A stretch of DNA of 35,076 nucleotides from JAHISC01 sp964645815 (GCA_964645815.1 CAZYCR010000007.1:1-35076), one strand, 5' to 3'. Shown: positions 8,440 to 15,467, numbered from the stretch's first letter. Notes: generated by a model not told the origin, from the sequence alone. Made by a program: numbers and translations.

Positions 8440-9509
8440 AAAAATTGTTCATCACCGTTTTCTTGAATTTTCTCAACGATCAGTTTAACCTGCTGTGCTT
8501 TTTCACGTGGACAAACTAACAAAGCATCACCAGTGTCCACAATAACAACATTCTCCATACCCACCACTGTCATCAACTTATCTTTTGGTCCATAAATTAA
8601 CGACCCGGTTGTTTCCAAAGCCAAACATTTGCCTTTGATTACATTATCCTCTGATTCTGACAGACGATCATAAAGAGTGTCCCAAGCGCCAATATCGCTC
8701 CAACCAAAATCACCCTTAATAATTAACACATCTTCAGCAGCCATTTTTTCCGTTACTGCATAGTCAATAGAAATCTTTGGCAATTGTCTATAGAGCGTTT
8801 CCACTTCTTGAACATTACCTGCCATAACTGCTGTTTGAATCTTTTGCAAAGTCTCACCAATTTCCGGAGCATATTTCACAAACGCTTCCATGAATTTACG
8901 CGGCGTCCACATGTAATAATTGGCATGCCAAAGATAATTTCCTTCGTCAAGATAACTTTTGGCGGTATCGTAGTCGGGTTTTTCTTTGTGTCCGGCAAAA
9001 TTATAAATTTCAATGCCATCTGTTTCTCGGAAAAGATCACCAATTTTTGTGTATCCCAGAACTGTGCTTGGAAAAGCCGGTGCAATACCAATGTCCAAAA
9101 GTTTTCCGGTTTCTTCGATAAGTTGACCACCGATTTCCAAACTACGCAAAAATAATTCTTCGTTGCCGATATAGTGATCAGATGGAATAAAAACTATTGG
9201 CTCGTCCGGATCTTCGAGTTCCAAAAGCGCAGCTACATAACCCATCGCTGGACCAGTATCTAACTTCTCCGGTTCAATCAAAATTCGCTCATCTGGCACT
9301 TCTGGGAACTGTTGATGAATAATCTCGTCAAAGGTCGGAGAAATTGAAAAATAGATTTTTTCCTCGGGAAATAACCGCAAAAGACGGCGATAAGTATCGC
9401 GAATTAACGGCTCATCCCCAACGACTTCAAAGAATTGTTTTGGTTTGACGCGACGGCTCATTGGCCACAAACGCGTGCCAACGCCGCCAGCTAAAATCAC
9501 AGCTTTCAT
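8436..9509 (-). CDS. manC: Mannose-1-phosphate guanylyltransferase
   Basis: 357 residues. The N-terminus carries the nucleotidyltransferase signature LAGGVGTRLWPMSR followed by KPKQF. Further motifs are FIPSDHYIG, the EKPD strand and FGWSDIGAWDTLY, all typical of GDP-mannose pyrophosphorylases. There is no C-terminal isomerase domain, so this is the short monofunctional form. It makes GDP-mannose from mannose 1-phosphate and GTP, a precursor for glycans or glycolipids. It starts 5 bases after the PAP2 gene and overlaps mltG by 4 bases, consistent with a cell-envelope operon. Confidence 0.94.
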   Translation of the reverse strand: MKAVILAGGVGTRLWPMSRRVKPKQFFEVVGDEPLIRDTYRRLLRLFPEEKIYFSISPTFDEIIHQQFPEVPDERILIEPEKLDTGPAMGYVAALLELEDPDEPIVFIPSDHYIGNEELFLRSLEIGGQLIEETGKLLDIGIAPAFPSTVLGYTKIGDLFRETDGIEIYNFAGHKEKPDYDTAKSYLDEGNYLWHANYYMWTPRKFMEAFVKYAPEIGETLQKIQTAVMAGNVQEVETLYRQLPKISIDYAVTEKMAAEDVLIIKGDFGWSDIGAWDTLYDRLSESEDNVIKGKCLALETTGSLIYGPKDKLMTVVGMENVVIVDTGDALLVCPREKAQQVKLIVEKIQENGDEQFL

Positions 9510-9514
9510 AGCCC

Positions 9515-10009
9515 CTATACCATAGCGGAAACTATGATTCCGAGCAATGACCCGGCCAAAATGTCCGAAAAATAGTGAACTCCGACGCTAAGTCTTGAAT
9601 AAGCGATAATTGCTGCCAAAGTATTAAAAAAGATAATGAGACACACAGTCCGCCAAGTTGGCCAAGCAGACCAAAAGGCCAAAGACAGTGAAACTGAAAA
9701 AGCGAACGAAAGAGATGAATGCAAAGAAGGAAAAGAAAAAGAGTTTAACCAAGCAGTATAGTTGGCGTTAGGAAAACTTGGTCGCGGTCGGCGTACAGTG
9801 TAGCGAATCAACATTGTCGCTAAAAAAGTGATAAGTAGCGAAATAACTGGCAACAGTTTTTGAAAATCAAAATCATCAAAAATCAAAAGACAGGCATAAG
9901 CCACAACAAAAACAAACATACCGCGCAAAGTAATCAAGCGCCACAATTTCTCTTGCTTGCGGCTGTGTTCAAAAACGTATTTAGTCGCTAAAAGGTCAAA
10001 ATTTTTCAT
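9515..10009 (-). CDS. PAP2 superfamily membrane phosphatase
   Basis: 164 residues from ATG 10009, several transmembrane helices. The three PAP2 motifs are present: RYTVRRPRPSFP (motif 1), SFPSLHSS (motif 2, PSLH in place of PSGH) and SRLSVGVHYFSDILAG (motif 3, with catalytic His and Asp). Members dephosphorylate undecaprenyl pyrophosphate or phosphatidic acid-type lipids; recycling of the lipid carrier would suit the glycan and murein genes downstream, but the substrate is inferred. The frame continues upstream to 10063, but TATAAT at 10016-10021 places transcription start at or just before ATG 10009. Confidence 0.88.
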   Translation of the reverse strand: MKNFDLLATKYVFEHSRKQEKLWRLITLRGMFVFVVAYACLLIFDDFDFQKLLPVISLLITFLATMLIRYTVRRPRPSFPNANYTAWLNSFSFPSLHSSLSFAFSVSLSLAFWSAWPTWRTVCLIIFFNTLAAIIAYSRLSVGVHYFSDILAGSLLGIIVSAMV

Positions 10010-10565
10010 GCCGAAATTATAACAAAAGTAATCCATAGAAGAAAGTAGATGGTTTAAAACCACTTCGCACTCAGCGAGGAGTCGAGGCGAAGTGAGAAGA
10101 CAATAGTTTGTCTTCGAACCGCCGAGACGGGCTGGGAGATATTCTTGAAAAAGAATCGACCAGCCCCAATGTCATTGTTCAGTGAGCCTGAGCGTTCCCG
10201 CCTCCCGAGCACGTTAAGGCTTAGGCTGCGGCAAAAAGTCAGGAATAGCATGGCACAGACCTGACAGAAACAAATATTTTTGTTAAACGAAAAATCAGGA
10301 CTGTCATGGTCCGTGACATGCCCTGACTTTGACGTAGCTATGCCTTGACGAGCGCAGGCAAGGCGGAAAAGGCTCTTTCTTTCCTCCATTTCTTTGAGCC
10401 CACAAAGAAATGGAGTCTGGAGGTCTGGAGGACGAAGTGCCTCCAGTGGTGAATCAAAAGAAACAATACGAAAGATCCCTCCGCTCCTCGCTGCGCTCGT
10501 CGGTCGGGATGGTGATTAGACTGGCTAGAGGTCTGGGGCTGGAAGACCCCAGGTGTATAACCTAT
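10010..10565. ncRNA. Gene-free, hairpin-dense region; candidate structured RNA(s)
   Basis: About 550 bases without a convincing gene. Many perfect inverted repeats follow one another: ACTTCGC/GCGAAGT (10071-10095 area), GAAGACA/TTGTCTTC (about 10098-10117), GGCTGG/CCAGCC enclosing ATTCTT/AAGAAT (about 10130-10165), two related hairpins with TCAGG..CATGG..CCTGA (about 10240-10330), GCCTTG/CAAGGC (about 10340-10365), a 13-bp stem CTCCATTTCTTTG/CAAAGAAATGGAG (10384-10415), CTGGAGG/CCTCCAG (10425-10446) and CTGGGG/CCCCAG (10533-10552). This dwarfs what a terminator needs. I looked for hallmarks of RNase P RNA, tmRNA and SRP RNA and found none. The transcribed strand is not clear. It may be one large RNA or a row of inserted hairpin elements. 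Confidence 0.4.
10016..10021 (-). promoter_or_regulatory. -10 box of a leaderless PAP2 transcript
   Basis: TATAAT on the minus strand, 6 bases upstream of ATG 10009, with no ribosome binding site between. This makes the ATG the likely first codon of the RNA. Confidence 0.55.
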
Positions 10566-11330
10566 CTATTCAATTTTGCTTGTATCAATTGTTTCTCGGA
10601 AAAAGTTCACAATACCGTCATCGACTCCACCGGACAGATCAAGCCAAGCTACAACAACATATTTATCTGCTTCAAAAATATAGGTTACAAAAGAACGTGG
10701 ATGTTCAGGACTTGCATTGTAACCACCAATTTGTTCACCGGAAATTGTTGTTAAAACACCATTTTTACTACTATCAGTTGTGACTGAAATATTTTGAAAC
10801 TCACTACCCTCCTCATAAAGTGTGACTATTTGCTGTGCATATTTTTCATCGCCTAAATCAAGCTTGGTGCGATCGTAAGTATCAATCCTCAAAGTAACTG
10901 GCCTTTCCGGACTACATTCATCACAAGTTTCAATTAGCGAATGACTCAACCGATAAGTCAGCAATGGTTGAGTGGCAGCCGCCGGTTGTAAGTGACGTGT
11001 AATCTGAATTCCAGCCGGATACTGGAAACCAAAAGTCTGAGATGAAGCTTCAACTTCAGCAACAGACTGTACTCCAGCTTCTTCAAGTTGATTCTGACAT
11101 TGAACTGTTGCAGCTTGAGCAGTGGCAATGTCCAATTCAAGATTAGAAATCGTTAATTCGCAAGCTCGAACTTTATCTTTTGAATTGAAAACCAGAATCA
11201 TGGCCACAATAATACTTGTTACCAAAAGAACCATGGAAACAATAGCGATAATTGTCCAGCGCTTTTGTTTTTCCGGCGATGGCGGATTGGCCATCATTGG
11301 TTGCATCATACTATCGTCTTCAAGGGGCAT
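10566..11330 (-). CDS. Membrane-anchored protein of unknown function
   Basis: 254 residues, not recognised. A short methionine- and proline-rich cytoplasmic N-terminus leads to one hydrophobic helix (about residues 25-48), then a coiled-coil-like stretch with NLELDIATAQ (about 58-90), and an extracytoplasmic domain of about 160 residues. Four cysteines are visible outside the helix: one at each end of the coiled coil and a CDEC pair around residue 138. No catalytic motif is seen. It is a single gene with its own promoter and a structured region behind it. Confidence 0.75.
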   Translation of the reverse strand: MPLEDDSMMQPMMANPPSPEKQKRWTIIAIVSMVLLVTSIIVAMILVFNSKDKVRACELTISNLELDIATAQAATVQCQNQLEEAGVQSVAEVEASSQTFGFQYPAGIQITRHLQPAAATQPLLTYRLSHSLIETCDECSPERPVTLRIDTYDRTKLDLGDEKYAQQIVTLYEEGSEFQNISVTTDSSKNGVLTTISGEQIGGYNASPEHPRSFVTYIFEADKYVVVAWLDLSGGVDDGIVNFFRETIDTSKIE

Positions 11331-11350
11331 ATGTTGATTTTATGTCTATC

Positions 11351-11380
11351 ATTATCCCGTTATTTTCCATTGATCGTCAA
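11351..11380 (-). promoter_or_regulatory. Sigma70-type promoter of the anchored-protein gene
   Basis: Minus strand: -35 TTGACG (11380-11375), 18-base spacer, -10 GATAAT (11356-11351), 20 bases before ATG 11330. The -35 element is part of a small inverted repeat TCAAC/GTTGA. Confidence 0.6.
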
Positions 11381-11396
11381 CTTGAACTGTTGAAGA

Positions 11397-13007
11397 CTAA
11401 ATTAATGCGGTACCAGTCATGTCATCTGGTTTTGGTAAAACCATGATTTTCAAAATTGTTGGCGCGACATCGGCTAGCATACCAACCGGTGGCATCAATG
11501 AAAGATCGCCGTTCGGCACATCACCGGCTACGCCAGCCTGGCCCTCGAACTGATTACCAACAATGAAAAACGGAACTGAATTTGTACTGTGTTCTTTATC
11601 GATGTCGCCAGTCTGCAAATTTCTGACTTCCTCAGCATTACCGTGATCGGCAGTTATTAAAATCACTCCATCTTGTGCTAAAACATCTTTGACAATACGA
11701 CCAATACAATCATCAACAACTTCCACTGCTTTTATTGTCGCTTCCAAATTACCTGTATGAGCCACCATGTCGGCATTAGCAAAATTAAGCACAATAAAAT
11801 CGTAATTGTCCGCTTTAACAGCTTTGACGACTCGTTCAGTTAATTCTTTGGCCGACATCTCCGGTTGTTGATCATAAGAAGCAACTTTTGGCGACGGAAT
11901 GATAACCCTATCCTCGTTAGGAAACGGTTCTTCTCTGGTACCATTGAAAAAGAAGGTCACATGCGCATATTTCTCAGTCTCGGCAATATGTAATTGCACT
12001 AATCCGGCTGCGGAAATTACTTCGGCTAAGGAATGTTCAATAGTGACCGGCGGATAAGCAACGTCTACTGGCAGACCTTTTTCAAATTCCATCATGGTTA
12101 CAAATTCCAAATCAGGAATGTATTCACGATTAAATTTATCAAAAGTCGGCAAAACAAACGCTTTAGTAATCTGTCGAGCTCGATCAGGCCTGAAATTAAA
12201 AAAGATCACAGCGTCCCCTGGTTTCACTGTAGCTGTTGGCTTCCCTTTCTTTGTCATGACTGTTGGCGGAAATTCTTCATCATAGACTTCCTTGGCATAA
12301 GAAGTCTTTAAGGCTTCGATTGGATCTTCACTGGAATTTGGTGACTCACCTTTGGCAATTGCGTTGTAGGCTTTTTCAATACGATCCCAACGATTATCAC
12401 GATCCATGGCAAAATAACGACCAGACATTGTTGCCAGTTCACCAACTCCCAATTCCTTCATCTTTTGCACCAATAAATTAATAAAATCAACGCCGGAATT
12501 ATAGAGTGTGTCCCGACCATCCAAAAAAGCGTGAACAGCCACATTTTTAATTTTTTGTTCTTTGGCAAACTCAAGAAGTGCATGACAGTGTGTATCTGAA
12601 CCATGCACTTTACCAGCCGACATAATGCCCATGAGATGAAGCGTGCCGCCGGTTTTTTTCACCTGTTCGGCTACTTTTAGAAAAGCTGAATTCTCAAAAA
12701 AACTGCGATCCTTAATCGCACGTTCGATCTGCGGCAGTGCCTTGTAATAAACTCGACCCGTTCCAATGGTTAAGTGACCGACTTCAGAGTTGCCCATCTC
12801 TCCCCACATAAGACCAACGTACTCGCCAGAAGCATGAAGATTGACTACCGGATAACGACGGATCATTTCATCGAGTACTGGTGTATTTGCTCTGGTAACA
12901 GCATTGCCCTCTGTATCTGCTGCCACGCCCAAACCGTCAGCGATAATCAAAACCACCGGTCGTGGACGATGTTCGCTTTGATTATTGATTTGATCATCAT
13001 CTGCCAT
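11397..13007 (-). CDS. gpmI: 2,3-bisphosphoglycerate-independent phosphoglycerate mutase
   Basis: 536 residues, the normal iPGM length. N-terminal metal site IADGLG, then the phosphoserine motif GEMGNSEVGH, the inserted phosphotransferase domain with HAFLDGRDT and SGRYFAMDRDNRWDR, and the C-terminal metal ligands in NFANADMVAHTG and ITADHGNAE. It interconverts 3- and 2-phosphoglycerate in glycolysis using two Mn ions. ATG 13007 has no Shine-Dalgarno sequence; an extended -10 box (TGCTATAAT) ends 9 bases upstream, so the transcript is probably leaderless. Confidence 0.96.
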   Translation of the reverse strand: MADDDQINNQSEHRPRPVVLIIADGLGVAADTEGNAVTRANTPVLDEMIRRYPVVNLHASGEYVGLMWGEMGNSEVGHLTIGTGRVYYKALPQIERAIKDRSFFENSAFLKVAEQVKKTGGTLHLMGIMSAGKVHGSDTHCHALLEFAKEQKIKNVAVHAFLDGRDTLYNSGVDFINLLVQKMKELGVGELATMSGRYFAMDRDNRWDRIEKAYNAIAKGESPNSSEDPIEALKTSYAKEVYDEEFPPTVMTKKGKPTATVKPGDAVIFFNFRPDRARQITKAFVLPTFDKFNREYIPDLEFVTMMEFEKGLPVDVAYPPVTIEHSLAEVISAAGLVQLHIAETEKYAHVTFFFNGTREEPFPNEDRVIIPSPKVASYDQQPEMSAKELTERVVKAVKADNYDFIVLNFANADMVAHTGNLEATIKAVEVVDDCIGRIVKDVLAQDGVILITADHGNAEEVRNLQTGDIDKEHSTNSVPFFIVGNQFEGQAGVAGDVPNGDLSLMPPVGMLADVAPTILKIMVLPKPDDMTGTALI

Positions 13008-13016
13008 ACGTTGATA

Positions 13017-13022
13017 ATTATA
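13017..13022 (-). promoter_or_regulatory. Extended -10 box of gpmI
   Basis: TGCTATAAT on the minus strand with TATAAT at 13022-13017, 9 bases before ATG 13007. A TG two bases upstream compensates for the missing -35. Confidence 0.6.
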
Positions 13023-13068
13023 GCAGATCTAAGATTTTTTGCGGTTTTCAAGATAATTCGCTTGATAA

Positions 13069-13092
13069 AAATACATCCGATCGGATGTATTT
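13069..13092. promoter_or_regulatory. 24-bp perfect palindrome, candidate operator
   Basis: The half-site AAATACATCCGA is followed exactly by its reverse complement, with no spacer. It lies about 47 bases upstream of the gpmI -10 box, in the gap between gpmI and the ftsL-like gene. A perfect spacer-less palindrome is more like a binding site for a dimeric regulator than an RNA hairpin, because no loop can form without opening the centre. The core TCCGATCGGA recurs at 24784-24793. Confidence 0.4.
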
Positions 13093-13211
13093 CCCGATAT
13101 TTAATTTTATCTTGGTTTAGACAGAAATACACGTGTATTAAAAAATAGCCAATTCTGGCCAAATTATCTAAATTTTCTTTAAATACCCCCTTGTTTTTAA
13201 CTTTTCGAACG

Positions 13212-13319
13212 TATTAATTTGGATGAGATGCTAGGAAGATTCTGAGTAAGGACGAAGTGTGCTGGAATGTACGGTGAGTCCGACGGAAGAATCTGACACG
13301 GTAGATCACCAAATTAATA
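13212..13319 (+). repeat. Structured element family 2, copy A
   Basis: A 108-base nested-stem element. Outer stem TATTAATTTGG (13212-13222) with CCAAATTAATA (13309-13319); middle stem AGATTCT (13237-13243) with AGAATCT (13288-13294); inner stem GGAC (13250-13253) with GTCC (13278-13281); terminal hairpin around GCTGGAATGTAC. It aligns over its whole length (89 versus 88 bases inside the outer stem) with copy B at 14959-15061 in opposite genomic orientation. Stems differ in sequence but keep pairing. The strand is chosen because G-U pairs are allowed there where the other strand gives A-C mismatches. The right arm contains the stop codon and last codon of the ftsL-like gene. Confidence 0.7.
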
Positions 13320-13640
13320 GTGAGAATTAATAGCCACGGCGCTCGATGTATTTACATAATCAATCTGACTCAACTCAACCAAACCAAGCATCTGAACTCT
13401 GGTTGTCACGCTATCAATTGATTGCAATTTAGCTACTTCCATCTGTAAACGATCGTTATCCAATTTTATTGAATCGATCTCTTGATCAAGATCACGCATG
13501 GCAAATCCGCGAGTCGCAGAAATATTAACCTGCCAAATATAGAGAAGACCAACAAGAATTGTTAGAGCAAAGAGAAATATGTGCAGCCAATTAGTCTGTT
13601 TGAGTACTGCCGTTTTTGGTTTTTCCACTCCTCTCTTCAT
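13314..13640 (-). CDS. FtsL/DivIC-like cell division protein
   Basis: 108 residues: a short basic cytoplasmic N-terminus, one transmembrane helix (about residues 20-40, IFLFALTILVGLLYIW), then a coiled coil (about 50-80, MRDLDQEIDSIKLDNDRLQMEV) and a short tail. This topology, and its place directly after mraZ and rsmH, match FtsL of the dcw cluster; sequence conservation in this family is too low for more. FtsL would act in the FtsQLB divisome complex. It overlaps rsmH by 50 bases. The stop codon lies within the outer stem of structured element family 2 copy A. Confidence 0.75.
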   Translation of the reverse strand: MKRGVEKPKTAVLKQTNWLHIFLFALTILVGLLYIWQVNISATRGFAMRDLDQEIDSIKLDNDRLQMEVAKLQSIDSVTTRVQMLGLVELSQIDYVNTSSAVAINSHY

Positions 13641-14502
13641 AACCCCCTATTTTCTTAGCCACGCGCAGTTTGGCACTGCGGGATCGCGGATTCGACTGCT
13701 GCTCTTGCCAAAGTGGTCGAATCGGCTTTTTAGTTACGCGGCTTAGAAGTTCATTATTTTTTATTAATTGTTTAACCAGACGATCTTCCAGTGAATGGAA
13801 AGTGATGACACAAAGTCGTCCTTCGGGCTTCAATAATTCAACTGCTGCCAAAAGTCCGGCTTTAATCTGACCTAATTCATCGTTCACTTCCATGCGTAGA
13901 GCCTGAAAGACCTTCGTCGCTGGATGAATCTTTCCACGACGAGGCGAGACTCGTTCAATAAGATCGGCGAGTTGTTTGGTGGTCACAATCCGCTCTCTGC
14001 GTCTGGAGTGAAGAATTTCTTTGGCGATTTTTTCTGACGCCGGTTCTTCACCGTAGACTCGAAAGAGATCGGCTAAACCATCACGTGGCCAGCTGTTAAC
14101 AATTGTCTCGGCTGTTGTTTCTTGCGTGGTGTCATAGCGCATGTCGAGAGGTCCGTCTTTTTGGAACGAAAACCCGCGACTTGCATCATCAACATGAAGT
14201 GAAGAAAATCCGAGATCAAAGAGAATGCCATCCATTTTTGGCAATGAGTGAGCTCCGATATTCGCGAAAGAATCGTGAATAAAAGTCACTCTATCTCCAA
14301 ATGCAGCCAGAGTTTTCTCCGCGAGCTCGAGATTTCGTTCATCACGATCGAACCCGCAGAGAGTTCCATTTGGAGATATTTTCTCTAGAATTGCTTTAGC
14401 ATGTCCACCTAGACCAACAGTGCAGTCTAGAATATGAGCGCCGGGAGCAAGGTTCAAACTATCCAGAACCTCAGTCATCAAAACAGGTATGTGCCCTTTC
14501 AT
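13591..14502 (-). CDS. rsmH: 16S rRNA (cytosine1402-N4)-methyltransferase RsmH (MraW)
   Basis: 303 residues, normal length. It begins HIPVLMTEVLDSL, with the SAM-binding loop DCTVGLGGHA, then FDRDERNLELA, DGILFDLGFSSLHVDD (Phe-Ser-Ser region equivalent to the usual DLGVSS), RGFSFQKDGPLDMRYD and the C-terminal CVITFHSLEDRLVK. RsmH methylates C1402 of 16S rRNA in the decoding centre using S-adenosylmethionine. It starts 10 bases after mraZ and overlaps the ftsL-like gene by 50 bases, the normal mraZ-rsmH-ftsL order. Confidence 0.96.
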   Translation of the reverse strand: MKGHIPVLMTEVLDSLNLAPGAHILDCTVGLGGHAKAILEKISPNGTLCGFDRDERNLELAEKTLAAFGDRVTFIHDSFANIGAHSLPKMDGILFDLGFSSLHVDDASRGFSFQKDGPLDMRYDTTQETTAETIVNSWPRDGLADLFRVYGEEPASEKIAKEILHSRRRERIVTTKQLADLIERVSPRRGKIHPATKVFQALRMEVNDELGQIKAGLLAAVELLKPEGRLCVITFHSLEDRLVKQLIKNNELLSRVTKKPIRPLWQEQQSNPRSRSAKLRVAKKIGGYEERSGKTKNGSTQTD

Positions 14503-14512
14503 AATCTGATAG

Positions 14513-14944
14513 CTAAATACCTAGTACTCCGAGCTGTTCGGCAATTTTTTCCGCATCGTCCTCAGTTTGGCGACGATAATTTTCCCACTTATCTTCATCC
14601 CAGATTTCAATGCGCGTCGAAATACCGACAATCACCACCGACTTTTTGAGCTCTGCATAATCACGCAGATACTCAGGAATGACGAACCGCCCCTGCTTGT
14701 CCATACTCACTTCCATTGCGCCCGCAAGCATGAGTCGGGCGAAGGCCCGAGAGTTGGACTGCCCCAGGGGTAAGCCGGCGAGACTAGTCGCCAACTTACC
14801 CCACTCCTCCAAGGGGAGCAGAAACAGTGAAGAATCCAGACCTCTGGTCACAACCGCACCTTTGGAGAGATCTGGGCGAAACTTCACCGGGACGGCCATC
14901 CGTCCCTTGTCGTCTATTTGGTGATGATACTCGCCTATGAACAT
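14513..14944 (-). CDS. mraZ: Transcriptional regulator MraZ
   Basis: 143 residues with two AbrB-like MraZ domains: FIGEYHHQIDDKGRMAVPVKFR near the N-terminus and SMDKQGRFVIPEYLRDYA in the second half, each with the DxxGR signature. MraZ forms ring oligomers that bind direct TGGG-type repeats in front of its own operon and repress it. Two such repeats and a partial third lie in a promoter about 400 bases upstream (15348-15376), so autoregulation through a long leader is likely. No strong Shine-Dalgarno sequence is seen before ATG 14944; the upstream 15 bases follow directly on structured element family 2 copy B. Confidence 0.94.
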   Translation of the reverse strand: MFIGEYHHQIDDKGRMAVPVKFRPDLSKGAVVTRGLDSSLFLLPLEEWGKLATSLAGLPLGQSNSRAFARLMLAGAMEVSMDKQGRFVIPEYLRDYAELKKSVVIVGISTRIEIWDEDKWENYRRQTEDDAEKIAEQLGVLGI

Positions 14945-14958
14945 AATATTGCTCGCTG

Positions 14959-15061
14959 CAAATTTGGCGATCTACTTCGTCAGAATCCTCCGCTTACCCT
15001 CACGTACATCCAGTACGCCTCGGGTATGCTCAGATTCTTCCTTGTATCTCATCCAAATTTG
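14959..15061 (-). repeat. Structured element family 2, copy B, in the mraZ leader
   Basis: Reads on the minus strand, that is on the mraZ mRNA. Outer stem CCAAATTTG/CAAATTTGG (15053-15061 with 14959-14967), middle stem 15032-15038 with 14982-14988 (AGAATCT with GGATTCT, one G-U), inner stem TACCC/GGGTA (14995-14999 with 15022-15026), terminal hairpin CGTAC-atcca-GTACG (15003-15017, plus-strand letters). Compared with copy A, the middle stem has swapped A-T for T-A and the inner stem is changed on both sides. Unpaired segments are conserved: GGATGAGAT after the left arm, CTGGA-TGTACG-TGAG at the tip, GTAGATC before the right arm. It ends 14 bases before the mraZ start codon. Confidence 0.7.
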
Positions 15062-15126
15062 TACGCTCGCTGGAGTGAAGAAAATACTTCAACTCGTTAA
15101 AGCGATACAGCTCACTTAATAAAGAA

Positions 15127-15242
15127 CAAGCGGTTGTAACCCGTCTCGCAACACTCCGAAGAGTGAAGGAGGGTCTACCACGAAACGTTGCAGCAGAACG
15201 TTGCGACGTCTCATGATAGAGGGAGGGTTCCCGAGCCGCTTG
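15127..15242 (-). ncRNA. Branched structured module in the mraZ leader
   Basis: Closing stem CAAGCGG/CCGCTTG (15127-15133 with 15236-15242), followed inward by AACCC/GGGTT, then TCGCAAC/GTTGCGA, and a CACTC-TTCG-GAGTG hairpin (15152-15165 on the minus strand). A C(UUCG)G tetraloop is among the most stable RNA loops, and it appears only on the minus strand, the mraZ transcript direction. The module also holds two direct copies of AACGTTGC. I do not recognise it as a known family. Confidence 0.5.
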
Positions 15243-15247
15243 CTTAA

Positions 15248-15299
15248 AGTTTCTCTAAAGTCTGTGCCCATGCCTTGAGACACAGACTCCAGAGAAACT
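15248..15299 (-). ncRNA. Long two-part hairpin in the mraZ leader
   Basis: AGTTTCTCT pairs with AGAGAAACT (9 bp) and, after a 2x2 internal loop, AGTCTGTG pairs with CACAGACT (8 bp) around a 14-base loop. No T-run follows, so it is not an ordinary terminator. A further hairpin, GGCACAA/TTGTGCC, lies at 15317-15336 just after the predicted transcription start. Confidence 0.5.
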
Positions 15300-15347
15300 G
15301 TAACTGAATATTCTTCGGCACAACCCACTTTGTGCCTCACTGAATCC

Positions 15348-15376
15348 ACTCTACCCCACCATTGCCCCACGGTCAA
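15348..15376 (-). promoter_or_regulatory. mra operon promoter with embedded MraZ-like TGGGG repeats
   Basis: Minus strand -35 TTGACC (15376-15371), 17-base spacer, -10 TAGAGT (15353-15348). The spacer contains TGGGG-N6-TGGGG, with a partial TGGAT one further turn on, at about 10-11 base periodicity; this is the layout of MraZ operators, which are direct TGGGN repeats. Just upstream, CAAAGT-tatcc-ACTTTG (15378-15394) is an inverted repeat that may bind something else. Transcription would start near 15341, giving a leader of almost 400 bases before mraZ. Confidence 0.65.
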
Positions 15377-15425
15377 CCAAAGTTATCCACTTTGATTGGG
15401 GATAAAATCAAATGTTCTACTTTTC

Positions 15426-15460
15426 AAATACAAAAACGGCTCTGGGCCGTCTTTGTATTT
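15426..15460 (-). terminator. uvrC terminator hairpin
   Basis: AAATACAAA then ACGGC pair with GCCGT then TTTGTATTT around TCTGG. The hairpin starts a few bases beyond the uvrC stop codon. GC-rich inner stem with A/T-rich flanks, so it can work in both directions. Confidence 0.7.
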
Positions 15461-15467
15461 TTACAAT

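Noticed and set aside
10054..10389. 111-codon minus-strand open frame
   Set aside because: It lies across the hairpin-dense region, is cysteine- and serine-rich with no domain pattern, and has no ribosome binding site; the frame is a by-product of GC-rich repeats.
10010..10565. RNase P RNA, tmRNA or SRP RNA
   Set aside because: The hallmark segments of these RNAs (GAGGAAAGUCCGGGC, the tmRNA ends with CCA, the GGAA/AGCAGC SRP loop) are not found on either strand here or in the mraZ leader.
15116..15376. 86-codon minus-strand frame in the mraZ leader
   Set aside because: It runs through the promoter and the paired stems and has no ribosome binding site; the RNA structures explain the sequence better.
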